Shown in pieces: positions 7,297 to 13,972 of a stretch of 13,972 nucleotides of DNA (position 1 is its first letter; every line of letters starts with the position of its first letter). Below the pieces are notes generated by a model, which searched no databases, was not told the DNA's origin, and was given only the letters and a program-made list of their open reading frames with translations. The position numbers were made by a program, and so were the translations under genes. This DNA comes from CAZLLV01 sp964560325 (GTDB lineage Bacteria; Acidobacteriota; Thermoanaerobaculia; Multivoradales; DATKCC01): positions 1 to 13,972 of the forward strand of contig CAZLLV010000532.1 of NCBI GenBank assembly GCA_964560325.1, given 5' to 3'.

Positions 7297-7329
7297 GGGG
7301 CGGACGGCGCCGGGCGCCGCTTCCGCCGG

Positions 7330-7767
7330 TCAGGCGTGGGCGGTGGGCTGCGAGATGCGCTCCACCGTCTCGCCGACGGCTCGGTCGTGACCGGTGCCGA
7401 GGGCGAGGTCGGCCTGGGAGACGATGCCCACCAGGGAGCCGTTCTCGACCACCGGGACGCGGCGCACCTGCGCGGCGCGCATGAGCTTCATCACCGTCTC
7501 GATGTCGTCGTCGGGCGAGCAGGTGGTGAGCCGGTCCGTGCTCATCGCCTCCTCGACCTTGCAGCCCGTTCCGTGGCCTTCCGCCACGTGGCGGATCGCC
7601 AGGTCGCGGTCGGTGATCACGCCGAGGAGCTTCAGCTCGCCGTTGCCACCGTCGACGACGGGCACCAGCCCCACGTCGGTGTCACGCATGATCTTCGCCG
7701 CGGTCTCGAGCGTGTCGCTCTTGCGGACGGTCTTCGGGTCGGGCGTCATGATCTCTCGGGCCTGCAT
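7330..7767 (-). CDS. Two-CBS-domain protein
   Basis: Product of 145 aa consisting of a tandem CBS pair: CBS1 at about 7-62 (IMTPDPKTV, DVGLVPVVD, LLGVITDRDLAIR) and CBS2 at about 75-127 (AMSTDRLTTCSPDDDIETVM, RRVPVVENG, LVGIVSQADLA). Such pairs usually bind adenine nucleotides and act as energy or redox sensors; the target cannot be read from the sequence. There is no signal peptide or fused catalytic domain, so it is a stand-alone cytoplasmic regulator. ATG 7767 has an excellent Shine-Dalgarno (AGGAGGT, 7774-7780) 6 nt upstream; an in-frame TTG at 7785 lies before that site and is rejected. A strong terminator follows the gene. Confidence 0.95.
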   Translation of the reverse strand: MQAREIMTPDPKTVRKSDTLETAAKIMRDTDVGLVPVVDGGNGELKLLGVITDRDLAIRHVAEGHGTGCKVEEAMSTDRLTTCSPDDDIETVMKLMRAAQVRRVPVVENGSLVGIVSQADLALGTGHDRAVGETVERISQPTAHA

Positions 7768-7773
7768 GGGATG

Positions 7774-7780
7774 ACCTCCT
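7774..7780 (-). promoter_or_regulatory. Ribosome-binding site of the CBS gene
   Basis: AGGAGGT on the minus strand, 6 nt before ATG 7767. It excludes the upstream TTG at 7785, which would place the site inside the coding region. Confidence 0.8.
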
Positions 7781-7803
7781 GACAATCATCGAATTCATGG
7801 AAA

Positions 7804-7832
7804 GGGCGAGCGGCCGGAACGGCCGCCCGCTC
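7804..7832 (-). terminator. Possible weak terminator after the DUF2911 gene
   Basis: GCGGCCG (7810-7816) and CGGCCGC (7820-7826) form a 7-bp stem with a GAA loop, and flanking bases allow an alternative, longer pairing. On the minus strand it is followed by only a short CCCTTTCC run, so efficiency is doubtful. It lies in the 113-nt gap between the DUF2911 and CBS genes. Confidence 0.4.
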
Positions 7833-7880
7833 CTCCGATCAGAGTGCAAGTCCCACGCCGTGTCGAGATCTCGGGGCCCG

Positions 7881-9038
7881 TCAGTTCACGTCCTCGCCCG
7901 CCTCGAGCCTCGGAATCGCCGCCTCGAGGCTGCGCCGATTGATCTCGTCGGGGGCCTGTTCGAGCGCCTTCCGGGCGTGGACGAGGGCCTGCTCGTAGTT
8001 CCCCTTCGCCGAGTGGCCGCGCATCAGGCCGACCTCGACCGGCCACTCGCCCGGGTGCAGCTCGGCGTTCTTCTCGAAGATCCGCACCGCGTCGTCGGTC
8101 CGCCCCTGGGCGAGGAGCTGGCGGCCGAGGCCGTGGATCTGGAGCGGGTCGGCGGTGGGGTGGCCGATCGCGCGCTCAAGGGCGGCGTTCGACGCCTCCA
8201 TGTTCCCGGCGGCGCCCTGGGCCATGGCGAGGGTGGTGAGGGTGGCGAAGCTCTCCTGGCCGATGCCCGGGCTCCCGACCGCCTGCTCGGCCCATTCGAC
8301 CGCCTGCTCCGGCCGGCCCATCGCGAGGGCCGCGTTGGCGGCGTTCATCCAGCTCGTCCAGGTGAAGCCGGCCGCGCCGCGCAGGTCGCGCGCCATCTGC
8401 TCGATGTACAGGTCGGTCGCGTTCGGCACCTCGATCGTCCACGGCACCTCCAGGTTCTCCCACTGGAGGGCCGCGGTCGCCTGCTCGGCCTGCCGGTCGG
8501 TGAACTCGTAGGTGAGCCAGTGGGTGTACGGGTGCTCCTTCGGCGTCACCTCGACGCGGAGCGCGTCCCCGGCCGCGTCGTAGAAGTAGCTGCCCCACGA
8601 GGTCGAGTCGTTCGAGAAGACGAGCGTCCAGGTCTCCTCGCCCGGGATCATGTGGAGGCCGTAGGTGCCGGCGGCGAGCGGCTCGCCCTCGACCCGCACG
8701 TCGTGCGAAACGGAGAAGGTGGTGTTCTCGTTCGCGCCGGCGCGCCACGGGCACTGGTCGCCGCAGGTGCCGAAGCCGAGGTTCGTCATCCCGTACGGCA
8801 CGAGCTGGCCCCAGATCGCGCCCGTGCGGTCGGTGCCGTCGGGCGCCGTCACGTCGGGGCTGTTGTAGGTGATGGTGACCTCCACCGGGCCGATCCACTG
8901 CGACACGGACGCCTTCTGGTTGCCGCCGGGCGGCGGGGTGGTGAGGCCGCCCTGGGCGGCCGCCGGGGTGGTGAGGGCTCCGGTCAGCAGGACCGCCAGG
9001 GCGAGGACGGGAACGACGGTGCGGACTCTCGTGGGCAT
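7881..9038 (-). CDS. Exported DUF2911 protein with C-terminal TPR repeats
   Basis: Product of 385 aa. Residues 1-29 form a signal peptide (MPTRVRTVVP, a hydrophobic core, then TPAAAQ). A DUF2911 domain follows at about 44-182, with its typical strand patterns: VEVTITYNSPDV, RTGAIWGQLVPYG, WRAGANENTTFSV, LAAGTYGLHMIPG, TWTLVFSND, WGSYFYD and THWLTYEF. C91... region TCGDQC (C92, C96) may form a disulfide in an inserted loop. From about 230 to 365 the protein is helical with TPR-like units (AANAALAMGRPEQAVEWAEQ, LLAQGRTDDAVRIFEKNAEL, GNYEQALVHARKALEQAP). DUF2911 has no established function. ATG 9038 is set by AAGGAGG 4 nt upstream. The neighbouring ABC exporter ends 65 nt upstream in the same direction. 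Confidence 0.93.
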   Translation of the reverse strand: MPTRVRTVVPVLALAVLLTGALTTPAAAQGGLTTPPPGGNQKASVSQWIGPVEVTITYNSPDVTAPDGTDRTGAIWGQLVPYGMTNLGFGTCGDQCPWRAGANENTTFSVSHDVRVEGEPLAAGTYGLHMIPGEETWTLVFSNDSTSWGSYFYDAAGDALRVEVTPKEHPYTHWLTYEFTDRQAEQATAALQWENLEVPWTIEVPNATDLYIEQMARDLRGAAGFTWTSWMNAANAALAMGRPEQAVEWAEQAVGSPGIGQESFATLTTLAMAQGAAGNMEASNAALERAIGHPTADPLQIHGLGRQLLAQGRTDDAVRIFEKNAELHPGEWPVEVGLMRGHSAKGNYEQALVHARKALEQAPDEINRRSLEAAIPRLEAGEDVN

Positions 9039-9042
9039 GACG

Positions 9043-9049
9043 CCTCCTT
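9043..9049 (-). promoter_or_regulatory. Ribosome-binding site of the DUF2911 gene
   Basis: AAGGAGG on the minus strand, 4 nt before ATG 9038. It supports the start at the signal peptide. Confidence 0.75.
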
Positions 9050-9103
9050 GAAGTGATGGAGGAGGTACGTGGCCCGGCGGTCCCGGGTTGCGGGGTGATC
9101 GGA

Positions 9104-10921
9104 TCAGATCCGAGCTTGCAGCGTGTACAGCTTCTCGTAGCGCCCGCGCCGCGCCATCAGCTCCTGGTGGTGGCCGCGCTCGACGATGCGGCCGTCCTCG
9201 ATCACCAGGATCAGGTCGGCGCGCTGGATGGTGGAGAGGCGGTGGGCGATGACGAAGGTCGTGCGCCCGCGCAGCAGCACGCCCAGGCTCTCCTGGATGA
9301 ACGCCTCGCTCTCGGTGTCGAGGTTCGACGTCGCCTCGTCGAGGAAGAGGATGCGCGGCTCGGCCAGGATGGCGCGGGCGATCGTCACGCGCTGGCGCTG
9401 GCCGCCGGAGAGCTTGATGCCCCGCTCGCCGATCACCGTCTCGAGCCCCTTCTCGAAGCGATCGGTGAACTCGGTGACGAAGGCGAGCTCGGCCGCCTCG
9501 CGCACCTCCTCCTCGGTCGCGCCCGGGCGCGCGAAGAGGAGGTTCTCGCGGATCGTGCCGTCGAACAGGAAGTCGTCCTGGAGCACCAGGCCGAGCTGGC
9601 TGCGGTAGCTCGCCAGCACCACTTCGGACAGATCGACGCCGTCGACCGTCACCCGGCCCTCGTCGGGCTCCAGGAACGACGCCGCGAGCGCCGCGAGGGT
9701 CGACTTGCCGGAGCCGGAGCTGCCGACGAGGGCGACGACGGTGCCGGGCGGCGCCTCGAAGTCGATGTCGTGGAGCACCGTCTTACCCGGGTCGTAGGCG
9801 AACGAGACGTGCTCGAAGCGCACGTGCCCATCGATCGGCGGCATCTCGCGCACGCGGCGCGGATCGTCGTCCTCGCCCGGCTGGGAGAGCAGCTCCGCCG
9901 TCCGGTCGAGCCCGGCGAACGCCTCGGTCATCTGCGTGCCGACGTTCGCCATCTGGAGGACCGGCGCGACCAGGAAGCCGAGGAAGAGGGTGAACGAGAA
10001 GAGCTCGCCCACGGTCAGCCGTCCGTCCAGGATCAGGCTCCCGCCGTAGCCCATGATCAGCACGCCGGCGAGCCCCATGAAGAAGGTGCCGAGGCTGCCG
10101 ACCGCGGCGGTGGTGGTGAGGGTCTTGCGGACGTTCTCGTAGATCCGGAGCACCCCCGCCTCGAAGATCTCCGCCTCCTTCTCGAGCGCGTGGAAGCCCT
10201 TGATCACGCGGATGCCGCCGAGCGCCTCGGTCAGCCGGCCGGTCACGTCCGCCCGGATCGCGCCGCGCTCCCGGAAGGCGGGCCGGAGCGTCCCGAACGC
10301 CTTGGCCGAGGCGACCGCGAAGAGGAGGAGCGGCACGATCGTGATCGCCGTCATCACGGCGTCGATCGAGATCAAGAACGCGAGCGCCACGATCGCAGTC
10401 AGCACGCCGCCGACGAGCTGCACGAGGCCGGTGCCGACCAGGTTCCGCACCCCCTCCACGTCGTCCATGATGCGCGACACCAGCTCGCCCGACTTGGTGG
10501 TCTCGAAGCTGCGCACCGGCAGGCGCAAGACGTGGCGCTGCACGTCGGAGCGGAGCTTCGCGATCAGGTGCTGTGCTTCGACCGACAGGATGCGCGTCAG
10601 CGCGAACGACGTGCCGGCCTGGAACGCGACCGCGACCGCCACGCCGCCCAGGAGCGGCCAGAGGAGCTCGGCCATGCCGCCGTTGATCACGTTGTCGATC
10701 AGGTACTTGGTCGACGCCGGCAGCACCAGCCCGGAGAGCCGGTTGATCAGGATCAGCCCGAGGCCGATCCCGATCAGCTTGCGCCGCGGCCAGATGATGT
10801 CGGCGAACGCCCGCTTCAGGCTCGCCGCGTCCGGCCGCTTCTTCTTGCTCTCGAGCGACGCCGCGCCCTCCGGCCCGGAGCCGGGCGACGGCTCCGCCGG
10901 CCGCGCGCTCGCCGGACGCAT
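9104..10921 (-). CDS. ABC exporter half-transporter (fused membrane and ATPase domains, MsbA-like)
   Basis: Product of about 605 aa, the usual length for a homodimeric type I exporter. An N-terminal basic region precedes a membrane domain with several hydrophobic helices (for example LIGIGLGLILINRLSGLVLP, VAVAVAFQAGTSFALT, FFMGLAGVLIMGYGGSLIL, FSFTLFLGFLVAPVLQM). The ATPase domain is complete: Walker A GSSGSGKST (400-408), Q-loop LVLQDDFLFDGTI, signature LSGGQ (504-508), Walker B ILFLDEA (D528, E529), D-loop SNLD and H-loop H560 in AHRLST. It should export lipids, peptides or drugs; the substrate is not evident. The start is uncertain: ATG 10921 follows a weak AGGGG, while ATG 10975 would add 18 residues. 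The frame stays open into the HD gene, but that stretch is a Pro/Arg-rich shadow. Confidence 0.93.
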   Translation of the reverse strand: MRPASARPAEPSPGSGPEGAASLESKKKRPDAASLKRAFADIIWPRRKLIGIGLGLILINRLSGLVLPASTKYLIDNVINGGMAELLWPLLGGVAVAVAFQAGTSFALTRILSVEAQHLIAKLRSDVQRHVLRLPVRSFETTKSGELVSRIMDDVEGVRNLVGTGLVQLVGGVLTAIVALAFLISIDAVMTAITIVPLLLFAVASAKAFGTLRPAFRERGAIRADVTGRLTEALGGIRVIKGFHALEKEAEIFEAGVLRIYENVRKTLTTTAAVGSLGTFFMGLAGVLIMGYGGSLILDGRLTVGELFSFTLFLGFLVAPVLQMANVGTQMTEAFAGLDRTAELLSQPGEDDDPRRVREMPPIDGHVRFEHVSFAYDPGKTVLHDIDFEAPPGTVVALVGSSGSGKSTLAALAASFLEPDEGRVTVDGVDLSEVVLASYRSQLGLVLQDDFLFDGTIRENLLFARPGATEEEVREAAELAFVTEFTDRFEKGLETVIGERGIKLSGGQRQRVTIARAILAEPRILFLDEATSNLDTESEAFIQESLGVLLRGRTTFVIAHRLSTIQRADLILVIEDGRIVERGHHQELMARRGRYEKLYTLQARI

Positions 10922-11025
10922 GCGCCCCTGGCGCTCGGGGGCTCGGAGGGCGCGGGGGATGGGGGATCGGGGCATGGGGAGGCGGCCGGTGGGCGGCGGG
11001 GGCGCCGCGGGCGATCGCGATCGAT

Positions 11026-12120
11026 TCAGAACAGGCGCGGCGGCGGGCCCTGGCTGGACAAACCGGCGGCGGCCGACTCTTCTTCCTCGTGACCGCTCGC
11101 GTCCTCTTCCTCGTCCTCGTCGTCCGCCGCGCCGCCGCCGCGGGGCGCCTCGCCCTCGACCGCCGGCAGGTAGACGTAGCGGCCGAGCCCACGCAGGAAC
11201 TGCACCTCCTCCGGGCTCTGGCGGCGCTGGTTGCGGAACTGGTTGATCTTCGAGTCGAGGTCGTCGATGAAGTGGAGCACCAGCGCTTCGAGGGTCATCG
11301 GCTCGACCGGCGCGCCGTACTCCTTGCGCCCCTGGTGCGAAAGGACGAGGTGCTCGAGGTGGAGCTGCACGTCGTGCGGGAAGCCGTCGATCGCGGCGCA
11401 GCGGTCGCGCAGCAGGTCGCGGCCGATCACCACGTGGCCGACCAGACGGCCGGCGAGGGTGTAGTCGTTGGCCGGCATCGCGCCGAGCTCCAGCACCTTG
11501 CCGAGGTCGTGGAAGAGGATGCCGACGAGCACCAGGTCGCGGCTCACGTCCCGGTAGTGGCTGCACACCTCGAGCGCCAGCTCGGCCATCGAGACCGTGT
11601 GCTCCAGCAGGCCGCCGAGGTAGGCGTGGTGCATCGCCTTCGCCGCCGGGTGGACCCGCAGATCCTCGCCGTGGAGTTCCAGCGCGTCGATCGCCAGGCG
11701 GCGCAGGAGCGGGTCCTCGACCTCTTCCGGGTAGATCCGCTTCAGCCGCGCCCAGAGGTCGTCGATGTCCTCGGGCGAGGACGGGATCAGCAGCTTCTCG
11801 TCGAAGCCGTACTGCCGGTCGCCGTCGTGCGTCTGCCGGCACTCTTCGATCGCGATCTGGAGCTGGTCCTTGTAGCTCTTCACCAGCCCGCGGAAGGCGA
11901 TGAACCCGTGCGCCTCGTAGTCGCCCTGGAGGGCCGGCGCGTCCGACCAGACCTTCGCCACGATCGAGCCGGTGGCGTCGGCCAGGACCATGTCGAGATA
12001 GCTCTTGCCGTTGCGGTCCTGGCGCATCTCTTTCTTCGCCAGGAGCGCGAAGCCCTGGACCTGGTCGCCCGACTGCCAGGTGGCGATCGGCTGGTTCACC
12101 CGCTTCGGCATGGCGGCCAT
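11026..12120 (-). CDS. YhaM-like 3'-5' exoribonuclease (OB fold plus HD domain) with an acidic tail
   Basis: Product of 364 aa. An OB-type nucleic-acid-binding domain lies at about 15-95 (GFALLAKKEMRQDRNGKSYL, then LADATGSIVAKVWSD and YKDQLQIAIEE). An HD phosphohydrolase domain follows at about 155-310: HHAYLGGLLEHT (H164/H165, H174), FHDLGK (H204, D205), LSHQGRKEYG and HFIDDLDSKINQF. This order and these motifs match the YhaM family (COG3481), metal-dependent 3'-5' exoribonucleases of RNA turnover. It exceeds the typical length of about 314 aa because of a C-terminal tail of some 40 residues rich in Asp/Glu, ending PPPRLF. Start ATG 12120 has only a GGGGT-like site nearby; ATG 12111 is an alternative. 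It is transcribed divergently from the gene at 12178. Confidence 0.92.
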   Translation of the reverse strand: MAAMPKRVNQPIATWQSGDQVQGFALLAKKEMRQDRNGKSYLDMVLADATGSIVAKVWSDAPALQGDYEAHGFIAFRGLVKSYKDQLQIAIEECRQTHDGDRQYGFDEKLLIPSSPEDIDDLWARLKRIYPEEVEDPLLRRLAIDALELHGEDLRVHPAAKAMHHAYLGGLLEHTVSMAELALEVCSHYRDVSRDLVLVGILFHDLGKVLELGAMPANDYTLAGRLVGHVVIGRDLLRDRCAAIDGFPHDVQLHLEHLVLSHQGRKEYGAPVEPMTLEALVLHFIDDLDSKINQFRNQRRQSPEEVQFLRGLGRYVYLPAVEGEAPRGGGAADDEDEEEDASGHEEEESAAAGLSSQGPPPRLF

Positions 12121-12177
12121 GGTACCCCAGCCGCGTGCCGCGCGGCCGTGGCACCCCGCTTGCGTCGTCACCGCCCG
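12121..12177. other. Short divergent intergenic region
   Basis: This 57-nt gap separates the divergent HD exoribonuclease and GWxTD-like genes and must hold or adjoin promoters for both unless these lie inside coding sequence. It is GC-rich, and I see no convincing -35/-10 pair or operator in it. Confidence 0.5.
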
Positions 12178-13972
12178 ATGCTCCCTAGATCCCCCCGACA
12201 GCTCCCGTGGTGTCTCCTCTGGCTCTTCGTCCTGGCGCTCGCGGCGCTGCCGGGGCTCGCCCAGGGAGCGCCGTCCGACGACCCGCCGCAGCTCTGGCCG
12301 GAGACCGAGCGGGCGTTCTGGTTCGACGGTCCGGCGTGGCTGCTGCCGGAGGCGGAGCGCGCGGCGGTGCTCGCGCTGACGCCGGCCGAGCGGGCCGCCT
12401 TCGTCGAGGCCTTCCTCTCCGCCCGGTCGGTCCCCGACGTCGCCGAGGAGGAGCTCGCGACCGCCATCGAGCGCCGCCGCGAGCTCATGCGCGAGCTCGT
12501 GCTGTCGCCGACCGACGTGCGCGCTCGCCTGCTCTTCCTGCGCGGCGCGCCGACCGAGCGGCTGATCGTCGACTGCGGCGACACCTTTCGGCCGCTGGAG
12601 ATCTGGAGCTACCGGCCGGAGGAGGTGCCCGGGGAGCGCCGCCCGCCGGAGTGGGTGAAGACCGAGCGCGAGCGGAGCGGAGAGGGCTACCATTCGCGCA
12701 GCGTCACCTACCACAGAGTCTTCGGGAAGGACCCGTTCGACGAGGTGATCGTCTTCAAGCCGGGCCCGGGTCTGCCCTGGAAGCTCTGGACGCCGTACGA
12801 CGGCAAGGAGGCGCTCTACACCTCCGAGATGGGGTACTACCTGGAGCAGTGGGAGGAGAGCAACAACATCCACTTCCAGGCCGTGCGCTTCGACCTCCAG
12901 GCCTGCCCGCTCACCCGGGAGGTCGATCGCGCGACCGGCATCCGGGGTTTGCGCCACTACTACACCAAGCGCGCCACCGCCGAGGACTTCGAACGCTTCC
13001 TGAACGCGCCGGAGGACCTTTCCACCTGGGTCGAGTGGGCCGCGTCGACGCCGCTGCCGGGCGACCCGGAGCTCGAGTTGGGCCCGGTGCAGGTGCTCTT
13101 CCCCGAGCGGCGGGGCCAGCGAATCGTGACCCGGTTCCAGGTCTTCGTCCCGAACGCCGGTGCGCTGCCGACCGCGCCGGTGATGCGGATGGGCGAGACC
13201 ACGGGCGAGGAGATCCGGCTGATCGTCGAGGGCGTGGTCGAGGAGGGAGGATCCGTCTTCGACGAGCTCCGGGTGCGCTACGTGCTGCCGCCCCCCGAGC
13301 CGGATCAGCCCGCGGTGCTGGTGTTCGAGGAGCCGCTCCGGCCGGACCAGATCTACACGGTCCGGATGCGGGTGCGCGACGAGATCGGCGGCGGCACGGC
13401 GTATCTGACCGAGGCCTTCCGGGTGCCGCCGGAGCCGGAGCGGGTCGAGCCGCCACCCTTGCCGCCGGAGGCCATCACCGCGCTCGCCGAGTCGCTCGGG
13501 CACGAGCGGATCGAGGGCGAGGACGACCTGCTGCTGGTGCCGCCGGCGGTCGACGTGGTGCTCGCGTACTGGCGGGCCGAGGCGATCGTGAGCGGCGACG
13601 CGATCGCGTCGGTGGCGTTTTCGGTCGACGGCGTCGAGCAGCTCACCGACCGCAAGCCGCCGTACTCGGTCGAGCTCCAGCTCGCGCGCTTCCCGACCGA
13701 GCAGGTGGTGCGCGCCGTCGGCCTGAACGCCGAGGGCGAGTTGGTCGACGCCGACGAGGTGGTTATCAACCAGGCGCGCGGCGCGCTCGCGGTGCGGATC
13801 ACCGAGCCGCCCGCCGGGGTGCTGCCGAAGGAGGAGGAGATCGAGGTCCGGGCGCAGGTCGTGGTGCCGGACGGCCGGCGGGTCGAGGAGGTGCGCTTCG
13901 AGATCGACGGCGAGGTGGTGGCGACGGTCGAGCAGCCGCCCTGGCAGGCGAGGGTCCGGCCGCCGTCGGCCG
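12178..13972 (+). CDS. Secreted protein with a diverged GWxTD-like region and Ig-like domains (3' end outside the window)
   Basis: ATG 12178 opens a frame of 598 codons with no stop before the right edge. Residues 1-30 form a signal peptide (MLPRSPRQLP, WCLLWLFVLALAALPG, LAQG). The region at 50-145 follows the layout of GWxTD-domain proteins: WLLPEAERAAVLALTPAERA, FVEAFLSAR, a helix, then SPTDVRARLLFLRGAPTERL and LEIWSY. The family's Gly-Trp-x-Thr-Asp hallmark is not intact; SPTD stands in its place. A central unassigned part follows (KPGPGLPWKLWTPYDGKEAL, MGYYLEQWEE). From about 460 on, strands such as ASVAFSVDG and RVEEVRFEIDGEVVATVEQP look like repeated Ig-like domains, as in VWFA-related proteins of Acidobacteriota; a VWA domain could lie beyond the edge. 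No good Shine-Dalgarno precedes the ATG; it is chosen because it starts the signal peptide. Confidence 0.85.
   Translation, partial: MLPRSPRQLPWCLLWLFVLALAALPGLAQGAPSDDPPQLWPETERAFWFDGPAWLLPEAERAAVLALTPAERAAFVEAFLSARSVPDVAEEELATAIERRRELMRELVLSPTDVRARLLFLRGAPTERLIVDCGDTFRPLEIWSYRPEEVPGERRPPEWVKTERERSGEGYHSRSVTYHRVFGKDPFDEVIVFKPGPGLPWKLWTPYDGKEALYTSEMGYYLEQWEESNNIHFQAVRFDLQACPLTREVDRATGIRGLRHYYTKRATAEDFERFLNAPEDLSTWVEWAASTPLPGDPELELGPVQVLFPERRGQRIVTRFQVFVPNAGALPTAPVMRMGETTGEEIRLIVEGVVEEGGSVFDELRVRYVLPPPEPDQPAVLVFEEPLRPDQIYTVRMRVRDEIGGGTAYLTEAFRVPPEPERVEPPPLPPEAITALAESLGHERIEGEDDLLLVPPAVDVVLAYWRAEAIVSGDAIASVAFSVDGVEQLTDRKPPYSVELQLARFPTEQVVRAVGLNAEGELVDADEVVINQARGALAVRITEPPAGVLPKEEEIEVRAQVVVPDGRRVEEVRFEIDGEVVATVEQPPWQARVRPPSA

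Noticed and set aside
9053..11092. 679-codon plus-strand open frame opposite the ABC exporter
   Set aside because: A compositional shadow: the minus strand carries every ABC motif, and the plus-strand product is low-complexity with no recognisable fold.
10976..12154. N-terminal extension of the ABC exporter frame through the HD gene, suggesting a fusion
   Set aside because: The extension is an out-of-frame copy of the HD exoribonuclease coding sequence, Arg/Pro-rich and without domains.
12179..13503. Minus-strand frame extending upstream of the HD gene start
   Set aside because: It is antisense to the GWxTD-like gene, whose plus-strand product has a signal peptide and family-like motifs. 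The HD protein begins naturally at 12120.

Overview
The window is very GC-rich and densely coded, and almost all of it reads on the minus strand. The gene mix suggests a member of the Acidobacteriota: an exported TPR-CHAT protein beside an ECF sigma/anti-sigma pair, a DUF2911-TPR protein, and a secreted protein with a diverged GWxTD-like region followed by Ig-like domains. This assignment rests on gene content only and I could not test it.

Layout. Positions 1-264 (minus) hold the 5' end of an unrecognised gene that leaves the left edge. Positions 359-7128 (minus) hold a co-directional block, in transcription order: ECF sigma factor (7128-6541), transmembrane zinc-binding anti-sigma factor (6544-5846, GTGA overlap), lipoprotein with Trp-containing beta-type repeats (5749-4652), exported and membrane-anchored TPR-CHAT caspase-like protein (4649-1686, 2 nt after the lipoprotein), and a beta-CASP metallo-beta-lactamase ribonuclease (1777-359) that overlaps the CHAT gene by 92 nt. 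A likely extended -10 promoter lies before the sigma gene, and a strong intrinsic terminator separates this block from the CBS gene.

Positions 7330-12120 (minus) hold, in transcription order, a YhaM-like OB+HD 3'-5' exoribonuclease, an ABC exporter half-transporter, an exported DUF2911-TPR protein and a two-CBS-domain protein. The gaps are 65 to about 104-113 nt, so these may be one loose unit or several. From 12178 to the right edge, on the plus strand and divergent from the HD gene, runs a secreted protein whose 3' end is missing.

How the genes may work together. The sigma/anti-sigma/lipoprotein/CHAT cluster looks like an envelope signalling module. The anti-sigma factor has a cytoplasmic zinc-binding domain, one membrane helix and a periplasmic beta-rich domain. 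The CHAT protein has an intact His/Cys dyad, a signal peptide and a C-terminal membrane helix, so its active site should face the same compartment as the anti-sigma sensor domain. A caspase-like protease acting on the anti-sigma factor or the lipoprotein, and so releasing the sigma factor, is the most interesting hypothesis here; it is inference. The two ribonucleases (beta-CASP and HD) point to RNA processing but sit in separate units. No stretch longer than about 200 bases lacks a gene. I saw no tRNA, rRNA, CRISPR array or insertion sequence.
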